Positions 1-8,070 of a DNA stretch of 64,000 nucleotides are shown piece by piece. Position 1 is the stretch's first letter, and each line of letters begins with the position of its first letter. The notes under the pieces are model-generated. The model did not search any database, was not told the DNA's origin, and worked only from the letters and a program-made list of their open reading frames with translations. This DNA is from Lysobacteraceae bacterium 2PB. Lineage in GTDB: Bacteria; Pseudomonadota; Gammaproteobacteria; Xanthomonadales; Xanthomonadaceae. Made by a program: the position numbers and the translations under genes. The stretch spans positions 62,001 through 126,000 of the forward strand of contig SCMT01000003.1 in NCBI GenBank assembly GCA_005502915.1, read 5' to 3'.

Positions 1-108
1 GATGAAGAACATCAGCCGATGCGGCGCGGCGGTGAGCGCGGGCCAGCGGGACGAGGGAACGGAGGATGGCGCGAACGGGGAGGCGGGGGAGGACCGGTCG
101 ATCTTCAT
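1..108 (-). CDS. N-terminus of a membrane protein, possibly NnrS family (partial, runs off left edge)
   Basis: An open minus-strand frame begins with ATG at 108 (MKIDRSSPAS...) and reads 36 codons without a stop to the window edge. The last visible residues, LTAAPHRLMFFI, resemble the segment before the first membrane helix of NnrS-type haem/copper membrane proteins, but so few residues are visible that the name is tentative. An in-frame ATG lies upstream near 141; neither has a convincing ribosome-binding site. The gene would be transcribed away from the rest of the window. Confidence 0.4.
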   Translation of the reverse strand, partial: MKIDRSSPASPFAPSSVPSSRWPALTAAPHRLMFFI

Positions 109-187
109 CGGCAACGTCGGTGGCAGCCTGGCGGCGATGCCGGCCATCCTCCCCGTCCAGGCCGGCGAGGGCATTGACGTGGATCAG

Positions 188-217
188 ATGGCGTGCGGAT
201 CGATGGCGTGCGGATCG
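188..217. repeat. 15-bp tandem duplication
   Basis: The unit ATGGCGTGCGGATCG occurs twice back to back (188-202 and 203-217) in the gap between the partial gene and the LysR gene. Further GATCG-type fragments follow up to 248. No function is evident. Confidence 0.5.
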
Positions 218-265
218 AGCGAGGATCGAAGCGGATCGCCCGATCCGCGGAGGCCGGTTTCCCGC

Positions 266-1165
266 TCAGGGTGAACAGGCCATCTCCGCAGCGACGAAAT
301 CGAGGAAGGCGCGCGTCTTGCCGGGCAGGTGCCGCCGCTGCACGGTCACGCCGTACAGGTGGTGCGGTGGCGGCAGGCAGGCATCGAGCCGGCTGACGAG
401 CTGGCGCGAGCGCAGCAGGTCGTCGACGACGAAGCGCGGCGTGAGGGCGATGCCGGTGCCGGCGACCAGCGCCGCGCGCAGCATCACGCTGTTGTCGACC
501 GCGAGATTGCCGGAAACCATCACGTCCACCCGCTGGCCACCGACCACGAACGGCCATGCGTGCCCGGTGGCCGAGAGCGAGAATTCCAGCGCGTTGTGCG
601 CGGCGAGGTCCGCCGGCGCACGCAGGGGCGGGGCGCGTCGCAGGTAGCGTGGCGCGGCCACGAGCACCCGATGCACATCGCCCAGCGGGCGCGCGTGCAT
701 GGTCGAATCGCGCAGTCCGGTGGCGATGCGCAGCGCGCAATCGAAGCCTTCCGCGACCAGGTCGACGAGGCGATCGTTCAGCGACAGGTCCATGCGCAAT
801 CGCGGATGCCGTTCGAGGAAGCGCGGCAGGCGGGGCGCGAGCCAGCAGATGCCGAAGGAGGCCGGCACCGACACGCGAAGCACGCCGGAAGGCTGTCCGT
901 CGTGCTCGCGCACGCGATCGACCGCGTGGTCGGCTTCATCGGTGATGCGGACGGCGGACTCGTAGAACGCCGTCCCCGCCTCGGTGAGCGACAGCGAACG
1001 GGTCGTGCGCGCGAGCAGGGCGGTCCCCAGCTCGCGTTCGAGCGCGGCGACGAGCTTGCTCACCGCGCTGCTGCCGAGATCGAGCCGGTCGCCGGCGCGA
1101 CGGAAGGATTTCAGCTCGACCACCGCGCGGAACGCACGCATGGACTGCAGGGTGATGGCGCTCAT
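266..1165 (-). CDS. LysR-family transcriptional regulator
   Basis: The 299-aa protein has the usual LysR length. An N-terminal winged helix-turn-helix (about residues 5-65, with the typical SSAVSKLVAALERELG) is followed by a periplasmic-binding-like effector domain. The ATG at 1165 gives a normal LysR N-terminus (MSAITLQSMRAF); the longer open frame upstream runs antisense through the neighbouring transporter and is not coding. It is divergent from the EamA transporter and cyclase genes with a 96-bp gap, the usual layout for a LysR protein controlling its neighbours. The inducer is unknown. Confidence 0.9.
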   Translation of the reverse strand: MSAITLQSMRAFRAVVELKSFRRAGDRLDLGSSAVSKLVAALERELGTALLARTTRSLSLTEAGTAFYESAVRITDEADHAVDRVREHDGQPSGVLRVSVPASFGICWLAPRLPRFLERHPRLRMDLSLNDRLVDLVAEGFDCALRIATGLRDSTMHARPLGDVHRVLVAAPRYLRRAPPLRAPADLAAHNALEFSLSATGHAWPFVVGGQRVDVMVSGNLAVDNSVMLRAALVAGTGIALTPRFVVDDLLRSRQLVSRLDACLPPPHHLYGVTVQRRHLPGKTRAFLDFVAAEMACSP

Positions 1166-1261
1166 TGTTTCCAATCCGGACGCAATCAAAGTCCCGCGCA
1201 GGGTAACAGGTCGGCGTGGCGGCTCCCTAGAGTGCGCCAACCCCATCCTGGAGCGCTGCGG

Positions 1262-2182
1262 ATGTCCCGCCCGCCGTCCCGTTTCGCGATCGCTGCACTG
1301 CTGGTCGCCACCGGCATCCCGCTCGGCGCAGCCGTGCCGCTGGGCCGGCTCGCAGTGGAGGCCGGTGTGTCGCCGCTGGCATTCGCGCTGTTCCCGGCGC
1401 TGGTCGGCGGCACGCTGCTCGCGCTCATCGCCATCGCGCGCGGAGAGTCGCCCGGTCGTCTGCCGCGACTCGCGCTCTTCGGTCTGGTCGCGGGCTTGCT
1501 GAGCAACGCGCTGCCGAACACCCTCGCGGCCTGGTCGGCCGCGAACGCCGGCGCCAGCCTCACCGCCGTCGCCTACACCTTGCCGCCGGTCTTTACCTTC
1601 GCCTATGGCCTGCTGCTGGGCTTCGAGCGCTTCCGCTGGGCACGCATGATCGCGCTCGGCTGCGGGCTCGGCGGGGCGCTCTGGCTCGCCGCGAGCCAGG
1701 TGGTCGACGGCGCGATCGGCGTCGCGGGGGCGCTGGTCCTGTTCGCGATTCCGGCGATCGTCGGCATCGGCAACCTCTACCGTGCCCACCGCATGCCGCG
1801 CGGCACGGCGGGCGAGTGGCTGGGTGCTGCGGTCTCGCTGGGCGCCGCAGCGTGGCTGCTGCCTGCCTGGAGCGCGCTGCCCGAAGCCGACCGTGCCATT
1901 CCGCTCGCGGGTCTGCCATGGCTCACCCTGCAGGTCGTCGCCGCAGCCGCCGCGCAGGTGCTCTTCTTCGCGCTGATGCGCCGCGTCGAGCCGGTGACGA
2001 TGAGCGTCGTCGGCTATGTCATGGCGATCGTCGCCGCCCTCATCGGCGCCGGCCTGCTCGGCGAACGCCTGCCCTGGCAGTTCGGCCCGGCCGCGCTGCT
2101 CATCGCTTTCGGCGTGTGGCTGCTGCTGCGCACGCCCGCACCGCCGCCGCCGCGCGGCCTGACCGGAGAATCCCATGCCTGA
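1262..2182 (+). CDS. EamA/DMT-family inner-membrane transporter
   Basis: The 306-aa protein is very hydrophobic, with about ten membrane segments in two EamA-like halves, as in drug/metabolite exporters of the RhaT/YdcZ superfamily. The start at 1262 gives MSRPPSRFAIAALLVATG, a cytoplasmic start followed directly by the first helix. It overlaps the next gene by 8 nt, so the two are probably translationally coupled. Its pairing with a periplasmic hydrolase and a divergent LysR regulator suggests a small metabolite-export module; the substrate cannot be told from sequence. Confidence 0.85.
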   Translation: MSRPPSRFAIAALLVATGIPLGAAVPLGRLAVEAGVSPLAFALFPALVGGTLLALIAIARGESPGRLPRLALFGLVAGLLSNALPNTLAAWSAANAGASLTAVAYTLPPVFTFAYGLLLGFERFRWARMIALGCGLGGALWLAASQVVDGAIGVAGALVLFAIPAIVGIGNLYRAHRMPRGTAGEWLGAAVSLGAAAWLLPAWSALPEADRAIPLAGLPWLTLQVVAAAAAQVLFFALMRRVEPVTMSVVGYVMAIVAALIGAGLLGERLPWQFGPAALLIAFGVWLLLRTPAPPPPRGLTGESHA

Positions 2183-3188
2183 CCGACTCATGCGCGTCGT
2201 CGCCACGACGCTCGCCTTCGCCACGGCCTTCGCCACGTCCCATGCCATCGCACAGTCCGCTGCACGAAGCCCGTGGGGGCCGGACGACCAGATCGGCCGC
2301 CTCAACCTGATGGACGAGGCCTCGCGCGCCGCCATCCTCGCCCGCATCGAAGGCGGGCGCGTGTACGACCTCGGCGTCGAATACCACAAGGGCATGCCCA
2401 GCTGGGACCTGCTGGGCGACCCGACCTACCAGATCTGGATGACCCACACGCCGAACGGCACCGTCGTCGACAACGTGCTGGGCCTGGGCAAGGCGATGCA
2501 CGAACGCGTCTCCTACACCGGGGATGCGGTGCTGATGTACACCCATACCGGCACGCACATCGACAGCCTGTCGCACTTCGGCCTCGATGGCGAGATCTGG
2601 AATGGCCACCACCATGCGCAGCACCAGGGCGACGCAGGCTGGACCCGCAACGGCGCGGAGCACCTCCCGCCGATCGTGGCTCGCGGCGTGCTCATCGACG
2701 TCGCCGCGTACAAGGGTGTGGACGTGCTGCCGGAGAGCTACCGCATCATGCCCGCCGACCTGCAGGGCGCGCTGACGCGGCAGGGTGTGGCGCTGCGCGA
2801 AGGCGACGCTGTGTTCATCCGCACCGGCCGCATGCGGCTGATCGCCGACCGCGACGCCTACATGCACAACCCGCCGGGCATCGGCCTGGATGCCGCGAAA
2901 TGGCTGGTGGAGCGCAATGGCGCGATGCTGGTCGGCAGCGACAACCTGAGCCTCGAAACCTTCCCGGTCGAGACGCCGCACAACTGGGTGCCGGTCCACA
3001 CCTACCTGGAGGCGGAGCAGGGCGTCGCGATCATGGAAGTGGTCGACCTGGAGGCGCTCTCGCGCGACAAGGTCTACGAGTTCGCCTTCATCGGCGCCTC
3101 GCTGAAGCTGCGCGGCGCGAGCGGTGCACCGATGCGTCCGATCGCGATTCCCGTGCGCAGCGAATCCCGGCAGAGGCACCGGCGCTGA
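2175..3188 (+). CDS. Secreted cyclase-family (kynurenine-formamidase-like) metal hydrolase
   Basis: The 337-aa protein starts with a signal-peptide-like stretch (about residues 6-26, ending ATSHAIAQ), so it is probably periplasmic. The body matches the cyclase family (PF04199): the hallmark metal-binding HTGTHID lies near residue 122, followed by HFGLDG and GHHHAQH, and a later SDNLSLE typical of the family's C-terminal half. Such enzymes hydrolyse amide or lactone bonds using Zn or Mn. It overlaps the transporter gene and is likely in the same operon. The actual substrate is unknown. Confidence 0.85.
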   Translation: MPDRLMRVVATTLAFATAFATSHAIAQSAARSPWGPDDQIGRLNLMDEASRAAILARIEGGRVYDLGVEYHKGMPSWDLLGDPTYQIWMTHTPNGTVVDNVLGLGKAMHERVSYTGDAVLMYTHTGTHIDSLSHFGLDGEIWNGHHHAQHQGDAGWTRNGAEHLPPIVARGVLIDVAAYKGVDVLPESYRIMPADLQGALTRQGVALREGDAVFIRTGRMRLIADRDAYMHNPPGIGLDAAKWLVERNGAMLVGSDNLSLETFPVETPHNWVPVHTYLEAEQGVAIMEVVDLEALSRDKVYEFAFIGASLKLRGASGAPMRPIAIPVRSESRQRHRR

Positions 3189-3227
3189 CTCCGGGGCTGA
3201 CTCCGGGGCTGATCCGCCATGGGATGG
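3189..3227. repeat. 12-bp tandem repeat between convergent genes
   Basis: CTGACTCCGGGG is present twice in tandem just after the cyclase stop codon, followed by a third partial unit. It lies between convergent genes and could contribute to termination, but there is no clear stem with a T-run. Confidence 0.35.
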
Positions 3228-3273
3228 CGTGCAGCGGGATGGGGCAGGGGGCACGCAGCCATGCCCCCCTGTT

Positions 3274-4464
3274 TCAATGCGTCCACTGCAGCTGCAGCCA
3301 GACCTTGCGGGTGTCGCGCGCGAAACCGTCGCTGCGGTAGTCGGCCACCTTCACCAGGCCGTTCCAGCCATTCCACAGCGGCCGGCCCAGCGACAGATCC
3401 AGTTCCCGGCCATAGCGGTTGCCGAAGGCCATCCGCGTGTCGGTGCGGTAGTCGTGCCAGGTCGCGGCCCAGGCGAACTTGCCCGCCTTGCCGTTGGCGC
3501 CGACATAGCGATCCTCCAAGCCGCCGGCCGGCGTCACCAGGAATTTGTCGGCCCAGCCATTGAACGCATGCAGTGTCGCCAGCGGCGATTGCAGCGCATG
3601 CCGTCCATCGCCGCCGAGGTGCTCCCAGCCGGCTTTCCAGGTCACGCCCTTCGCCTGCAATGAGGGTTCGAGCAGCCAGTAGCTGTGCGCGAAATCGGTC
3701 GGATTGTCGGCGTGGTCCACCTGGCGGGCGACCTCGGCCGTCCAGCCCCAGGTCAGCGGCCCGCGCACGAGACTGCCGGTCCAGCGCAGCCCGTAGGTCG
3801 CCGTCGATGCCGCAGCGACGTCCTGGTCGTCGTGCAGGTAGGCGTAGCCCGTCCATTGCTGTTTGCCGTGCTGGTATCCCGCATTGAACAGGTGCGTGGA
3901 CAAGTCGCGCTCGCGCGCCAGCCGGTCGCGCGCGTCGTCGCTGGACACGCGATGCACCCGGTCCAGCCAGGCGTAGCGCAGGGTCCAGTCCCCGGAGGGT
4001 TTCAGCGTCAGGTCCAGCGCATCGAAGGTCTGTTCGTTCTGTCGCCAGGCGACGGCACCGACCCAGCGCTGGTTGTCCAGGTTGATCCGCTGCCGTCCCA
4101 GCGTCGCGGCGAAGCTGTCCCGCTTCCAGCCGATCCAGGCCTGGTTGAGTTCGATGCCGTCGGGATCGATCACGGCCGGCCGCGTCGTCAGCCCGTTCGC
4201 GCCATTGTTGTGGCGGTCGCCGGCATCCGCGATGCCTTCACCCTCGACCAACGCGGTCCAGCCATGTCCCAGGTCGAAGCGCAGCCCGGCACGAAGCCGC
4301 GCCGTGGTCGCATCCGCATCGCGGGCGAAGGCCTCGTCGTCGACGTGTTCATGACGCAGGCGCAGGTCCCACTCGAAGTTCACCGGGTTGGCGGCAGCCG
4401 CCGGCAACGCCGCCACCACCAGCGCGGCCAGGGAACAGATTGGAGTACAGGCCAGCGGACGCAT
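3274..4464 (-). CDS. Outer-membrane beta-barrel porin (alginate-export/porin-like)
   Basis: The 396-aa protein has a classic signal peptide (MRPLACTPIC... ending LPAAAANP) and then alternating amphipathic strands rich in W, Y, R and D, typical of outer-membrane barrels. Segments such as FEWDLRLRHEHVDD and GRQRINLDNQRWVGAVAWRQNEQ resemble the alginate-export-like porins (PF13372 superfamily) common in Xanthomonadaceae. ATG 4464 is preferred to 4497 because it has GAGAGG upstream and starts the signal peptide directly. The protein ends WLQLQWTH, without the usual terminal Phe. Substrate unknown. Confidence 0.8.
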   Translation of the reverse strand: MRPLACTPICSLAALVVAALPAAAANPVNFEWDLRLRHEHVDDEAFARDADATTARLRAGLRFDLGHGWTALVEGEGIADAGDRHNNGANGLTTRPAVIDPDGIELNQAWIGWKRDSFAATLGRQRINLDNQRWVGAVAWRQNEQTFDALDLTLKPSGDWTLRYAWLDRVHRVSSDDARDRLARERDLSTHLFNAGYQHGKQQWTGYAYLHDDQDVAAASTATYGLRWTGSLVRGPLTWGWTAEVARQVDHADNPTDFAHSYWLLEPSLQAKGVTWKAGWEHLGGDGRHALQSPLATLHAFNGWADKFLVTPAGGLEDRYVGANGKAGKFAWAATWHDYRTDTRMAFGNRYGRELDLSLGRPLWNGWNGLVKVADYRSDGFARDTRKVWLQLQWTH

Positions 4465-4555
4465 GCGACACCTCTCGGGATCATTCGACCCGCGCATGGT
4501 CCGGCCGACCGGTGCGCGCCGCGTATGATCGGGATCAAGCGAAGCGGCATTTCTT

Positions 4556-4583
4556 CTTTTACATAATATGCATTATGCGAAAT
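4556..4583. other. dif-like XerC/XerD recombination site
   Basis: The 28-bp site has the arm-6-arm layout of dif: 11-bp XerD-like arm CTTTTACATAA, 6-bp centre TATGCA, 11-bp XerC-like arm TTATGCGAAAT. From memory of the Xanthomonas dif site (reverse complement), 25 of 28 positions agree; the XerC arm agrees fully, and the differences are in the outer XerD arm and the centre. A conserved XerC half with a variable XerD half is typical of junctions left by Xer-using integrative elements. It sits exactly between chromosome-like genes (left) and accessory genes (right). No second copy was found by eye. Confidence 0.6.
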
Positions 4584-4743
4584 ACGCTATGAGCGGCCTA
4601 GCTATTGCCCCTGTCGTTGCGTGCCCATGTAACCGGGCGCAGTAAACCTGTGACGTTCCAGCCCTTGCTCGGCTTTGTCACAGCTTCACTAAGCGCTCGC
4701 GATTGTCACGACTCCACTGACGCAAGCGAGAATCGCCTCGACG

Positions 4744-5196
4744 TCACTTTTCCTGGTTTCGTTGTGCGATCTGAGCCTCGATCCTGGTTAGCTCGGCTTC
4801 GATCTTGCTGAGGCGCTTAAGTAGCTCGGCCTGAAAGGACCTTTGGGCCAATGAGGAAGCCCTGAAGTGGTCGTCAAGGGCGTTAATCATAATGAAGCCA
4901 ATAGATGGCACGTCATCGTTGGTCGGGGCGGTTCCCATTCCGCGGCCAGTATTCTCCCTGCTCTTTCGCCAAGATTGGACGAGCGGGCCGATATCACGAA
5001 GCGATCCCCCAAGAATCCGCTGTACATTGCGGGTCGTTACGTGCTCGCCCAAAGACTCACAGACGGCGGCAACGCGTGCGGCGGTCAGACGCCGCAGCCG
5101 GGCCCCGGGAGGCAGCGCTAGATCGACGAGCAGGGTGCTCTTGCTTTCGAATCGAGTCTGGCCTGGGCGTGTCTTCTTGGAAGTACTGCCAGTCAT
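4744..5196 (-). CDS. Small KfrA-N-like DNA-binding protein
   Basis: The 150-aa protein has a central helix-turn-helix stretch (about residues 38-78: RLTAARVAAVCESLG, VTTRNVQRILGGSLR, LVQSWRKS) resembling the KfrA N-terminal DNA-binding domain of plasmid replication regions. A C-terminal helical segment (LLKRLSKIEAELTRIEAQIA) can form a short coiled coil. It lies downstream of the larger kfrA-like gene on the same strand with a 150-bp gap. GC content is lower than in the flanking chromosome-like genes, in line with a mobile origin. Its target is unknown. Confidence 0.6.
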   Translation of the reverse strand: MTGSTSKKTRPGQTRFESKSTLLVDLALPPGARLRRLTAARVAAVCESLGEHVTTRNVQRILGGSLRDIGPLVQSWRKSRENTGRGMGTAPTNDDVPSIGFIMINALDDHFRASSLAQRSFQAELLKRLSKIEAELTRIEAQIAQRNQEK

Positions 5197-5347
5197 TGCT
5201 CCTCCGCTTCAGATCCGTGGGTTTCATCTGCTTGCTGTAGCAGAATGACTTGTGCACCGAGCCCGTAAGCAATGCTAGGTACATTCATCCCAAACATCTG
5301 GGTCTATGGTTTGGCCGAACCTGCCGATCCCAATCCAAGTTTCAGGG

Positions 5348-5635
5348 CTACCAACGATCCTTTCGCCACCAATAGTGCTCCTGCCCTTGTGCACGCGCCA
5401 GGGCCTGCTCCATCGTCTTGAGGCGCTCGGGGGTGGCTCCCAGCTCAACGAGATCCTCGCAGGCGTCGTGCAACTGCCCACATGCCGCATTCGCATTCCC
5501 GATCCATTCGAGCCATCGCGTTAAATCTTCAGGGCCAGGCGGCGTCTTGGCGTCCAGGCGCTCGCCGATTTCTCGGGTGACGTCAGCCAAGGCAAGCTGC
5601 ACATCCCAGTACACTGGCGGTGTCGTCGCTGTCAT
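5348..5635 (-). CDS. Hypothetical protein overlapping kfrA
   Basis: The 95-aa protein (MTATTPPVYWDVQLALADV...) is helical and acidic with no motif I recognise. Its ATG overlaps the stop codon of the upstream kfrA-like gene (ATGA, 5632-5635), which indicates translational coupling and supports it as real. The role is probably linked to the KfrA regulator or element maintenance, but that is inference from position only. Confidence 0.55.
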   Translation of the reverse strand: MTATTPPVYWDVQLALADVTREIGERLDAKTPPGPEDLTRWLEWIGNANAACGQLHDACEDLVELGATPERLKTMEQALARAQGQEHYWWRKDRW

Positions 5636-6558
5636 TTCGCTTCTCCTTTCGGGGAGTCATTGGGCCTGGTGACCCTCTTGCGCCTTGAAGTGGACGGGGA
5701 TGGGGTCGATGCAATTTGTAGAGCAGTCTGCTCCAATCGGCGCAGTTGCTGTTCCAGGGCCTCCGCGCGTGCTCGCTGCGCGGCCGCGTCCTGTTGGTGA
5801 GCCGTGGCCTCCCGCATCGCCTGTTCCCGTGCCTCGCCGAGTTGGCGCTCGTTCTGACGCCATTCCTGCTCCCGCTTGGTCAACTGTGCTTGCAGCGCCT
5901 TGGCGTCCAGGCGGGCACGATCGACTTCCTGGTGCGCACGATCTTCGACTGCTCGCGCATGCTGCGCAAGCGCCTCGCGCTCAGCGGCCGCATTATCGAT
6001 TTGACGTGCCAGACGCTCGGCGAGTTCTGTGCGATCGCGTTCCAAGGCCTCGACGCGCGCCCGTTCTGCATTGCGTTCCTGGGTCAGATCTTCGATTTGG
6101 GCAGCCTGATACTGGACGAGTTGATGCGCCTCGGTCTGACGGGCCTCCGCCAGTAGGCGGGCCTGATCCGCGGCCTGGGCGGCGATCTCCAGTGCTTTGG
6201 CGCGGTCATCCAACGCCTCACGATCAAGCTCGAGCTGGGTAGCTCGGGCTGCGATGGCGTCCATCTGGGCGGAACAGGACTGGTTTGCCTCAGCCTGCGC
6301 CGCTTGGAGGGCGGCATCCCACAACTGGGTCGCCAAGACAGCAACCGACTCAGGGACCTCGGGGAGCTCGGCCCTCGCCTGCTGGGCGGTCAAACGGGCG
6401 CCGAGCGATTGCCACCACGTCTCCAACATGCGCGTGACGGTGTTCGGGGAGCCGGTGCCGAGGAACGCACGGATCCGATCGACGGTGGGCCGTTCGCCGG
6501 CGATGACGAGCGCGTCGGCCGCGGTGTCGACCTGTGCCTGGGTGATGCCTTTGGCCAT
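5632..6558 (-). CDS. kfrA: KfrA-like DNA-binding coiled-coil protein
   Basis: The 308-aa protein has a KfrA N-terminal DNA-binding domain (about residues 1-60; ITQAQVDTAADAL, GERPTVDRIRAFLG, SPNTVTRMLETWW) followed by a long Ala/Glu/Arg-rich coiled coil (about 75-290) and a basic tail. KfrA proteins of broad-host plasmids are autorepressors with a filament-like tail linked to stable maintenance. It is divergent from the tyrosine integrase; two palindromes occupy the 106-bp intergenic region and are likely operators. A second KfrA-like gene lies at 54205-55245 inside the transposon. Confidence 0.8.
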   Translation of the reverse strand: MAKGITQAQVDTAADALVIAGERPTVDRIRAFLGTGSPNTVTRMLETWWQSLGARLTAQQARAELPEVPESVAVLATQLWDAALQAAQAEANQSCSAQMDAIAARATQLELDREALDDRAKALEIAAQAADQARLLAEARQTEAHQLVQYQAAQIEDLTQERNAERARVEALERDRTELAERLARQIDNAAAEREALAQHARAVEDRAHQEVDRARLDAKALQAQLTKREQEWRQNERQLGEAREQAMREATAHQQDAAAQRARAEALEQQLRRLEQTALQIASTPSPSTSRRKRVTRPNDSPKGEAK

Positions 6559-6601
6559 CGTTGCCGCCCTCCGACGCGGCCGCCCTACTCTGTTGAATAC
6601 C

Positions 6602-6632
6602 TACTAGCGATAAGTGATGATTATCGCTAGTA
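6602..6632. promoter_or_regulatory. 12-bp perfect inverted repeat between kfrA and integrase
   Basis: TACTAGCGATAA (6602-6613) is repeated in inverse form at 6621-6632 with a 7-bp spacer. It lies 44 bp before the kfrA start and 33 bp before the integrase start, the expected place for an operator acting on both. A related GATAA-N7-TTATC palindrome precedes the second kfrA gene (54088-54110). Confidence 0.6.
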
Positions 6633-6640
6633 TGCGCCCT

Positions 6641-6671
6641 GTTTCATAATGTACAATACATAGTATGAAAC
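6641..6671. promoter_or_regulatory. Nested inverted repeats covering the integrase start codon
   Basis: GTTTCATA (6641-6648) is inverted as TATGAAAC at 6664-6671, overlapping the integrase ATG at 6665. Inside it ATGTA-CAA-TACAT (6649-6661) forms a second dyad. An ATGTA-N-TACAT dyad also occurs before the second kfrA gene (54172-54182), so this is probably a KfrA-type operator repressing the integrase. Confidence 0.5.
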
Positions 6672-7744
6672 GAAATAGCACATTGCCCGCCATGACGGCG
6701 ACGGCTGCGAACCTCGTGTTGCCGGAGCAGCTAGCCCAACAGGCCGCCGACGCAGTGCGTGAACTGCTGGCCGAAGCGGCTGCGGCCAACACCACCCGCA
6801 GCTACGCCACCGCCTTGCGCTACTGGGCCGGCTGGCACCAGGCCCGCTACGGCGTCGAGCTGGCCTTGCCGGCCAGCGAGGCCGTGGTGATTCAGTTCCT
6901 GGTCGACCACATCCAGCGCAAGAACAAGACCGGCCTGGTCAGCGAGATGCCGCCAGCGATCGACCAGGCGCTGGTCGCCGCCGGCCTCAAGGCCAAGGTC
7001 GGGCCGCTGAAGCTCTCGACCGTGGTCCAGCGCGTCGCAGTGCTGTCTACGGCGCATAAGCTCAAGCGCCTGGCCAACCCGTGCGAGCTGCCCAGCGTCC
7101 GCACGCTGCTCAGCCGGGCCCGGCGCGCGGCGGTCAAACGCGGCGAGCGCCCGACCAAGAAGACGGCGATTACCCGATCTGAACTGGAAGCCATGCTTGC
7201 GACCTGCGACGACAGCCTCGAAGGCTTGCGCGACCGCGCCCTGCTCTGCTTCGGCTTTGCCAGTGGCGGGCGCCGGCGCAGCGAGATCGCCGCCGCAGAC
7301 ATGCGCGACCTGCGCAAGGTGGGCGAAGACGGCTTCATCTACCGGCTAGAGTATTCAAAAACCCAGCAGGCCGGAGTTACGGTGGATTCGACGCCGGACA
7401 AGCCTATCCTCGGGCGCAGCGCCGAGGCACTGGCCGCGTGGCTCGAAACCGCTCAAATTCGAGAAGGGGCGATTTTCCGCCGTATCTGGAAGGATCGGAT
7501 CGGCAATGCTCTCCTCCCGGGCTCCGTGGCAACTATCGTGAAGCGCCGTGCCCGCTTGGCTGGGCTGGAGGGGGACTTCGGGGCGCATAGCCTAAGATCG
7601 GGGTTTGTGACGGAAGCCGGCAAGCAGGGTGTGCCGCTCCCTGCCGTGATGGCGATGACCGAGCACCGCTCCGTGGCGAGCGTGATTGGGTATTTTCAGT
7701 CCGGCGCTGCAGCAGATAACCCGGGAGCGCGCCTCCTCAAGTAA
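6665..7744 (+). CDS. Tyrosine recombinase / integrase
   Basis: The 359-aa protein has a core-binding SAM-like domain (about 25-160) and a catalytic domain with the full tyrosine recombinase set: Arg in SGGRRRSE (about 203-205), Lys near 232, H308-x-x-R311 in HSLRSGF, His334 in EHRSV and the nucleophile Tyr343 in GYFQSG. It is intact and likely active. It is divergent from kfrA and stands at the start of the accessory region, so it is the best candidate for mobilising the island to its right. No excisionase gene is visible. Confidence 0.88.
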   Translation: MKRNSTLPAMTATAANLVLPEQLAQQAADAVRELLAEAAAANTTRSYATALRYWAGWHQARYGVELALPASEAVVIQFLVDHIQRKNKTGLVSEMPPAIDQALVAAGLKAKVGPLKLSTVVQRVAVLSTAHKLKRLANPCELPSVRTLLSRARRAAVKRGERPTKKTAITRSELEAMLATCDDSLEGLRDRALLCFGFASGGRRRSEIAAADMRDLRKVGEDGFIYRLEYSKTQQAGVTVDSTPDKPILGRSAEALAAWLETAQIREGAIFRRIWKDRIGNALLPGSVATIVKRRARLAGLEGDFGAHSLRSGFVTEAGKQGVPLPAVMAMTEHRSVASVIGYFQSGAAADNPGARLLK

Positions 7745-8070
7745 CTCCATGTGAGAGCCGAAAACACCTATGGGGGGTTCACCTTCCCTGGCGGGATCGA
7801 CGACGTGAATGTTCGTCGTCTGCGCCCGCTCTGTTCGGTTCGGGGTCGGTCGCATGCGGGGAGTTGCGGTGAGCGAAATTCCAGCTGGATAAGCGGGCGG
7901 CACGCCTCGACCCCAGCCAGAGGTGCGCGCCCTGCCATTGCGACGAGTGCGTTAGGGGCGATCGAAGCCCGCGTTCTGGTCCGGTTCCAGCCGGCGGATC
8001 GGAGGGCCCATCGGCCGGGACACCTTACGCTTCGCGTCCCGCCAGTGGAATGCAGCGAGCGAGTGGACGT
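7745..8070. other. Non-coding gap downstream of the integrase
   Basis: These 326 bp lie between the convergent integrase and the bilD-like gene. I see no convincing ORF, clear terminator or att repeat here; the open frames are short and Arg-rich shadows. Confidence 0.4.

Noticed and set aside
266-2395. Long minus-strand frame of 709 codons and a plus frame from 329 to 1261
   Set aside because: The true genes are the LysR protein (266-1165) and the EamA transporter (1262-2182); the extensions are antisense, Arg/Gln-rich and lack family likeness.
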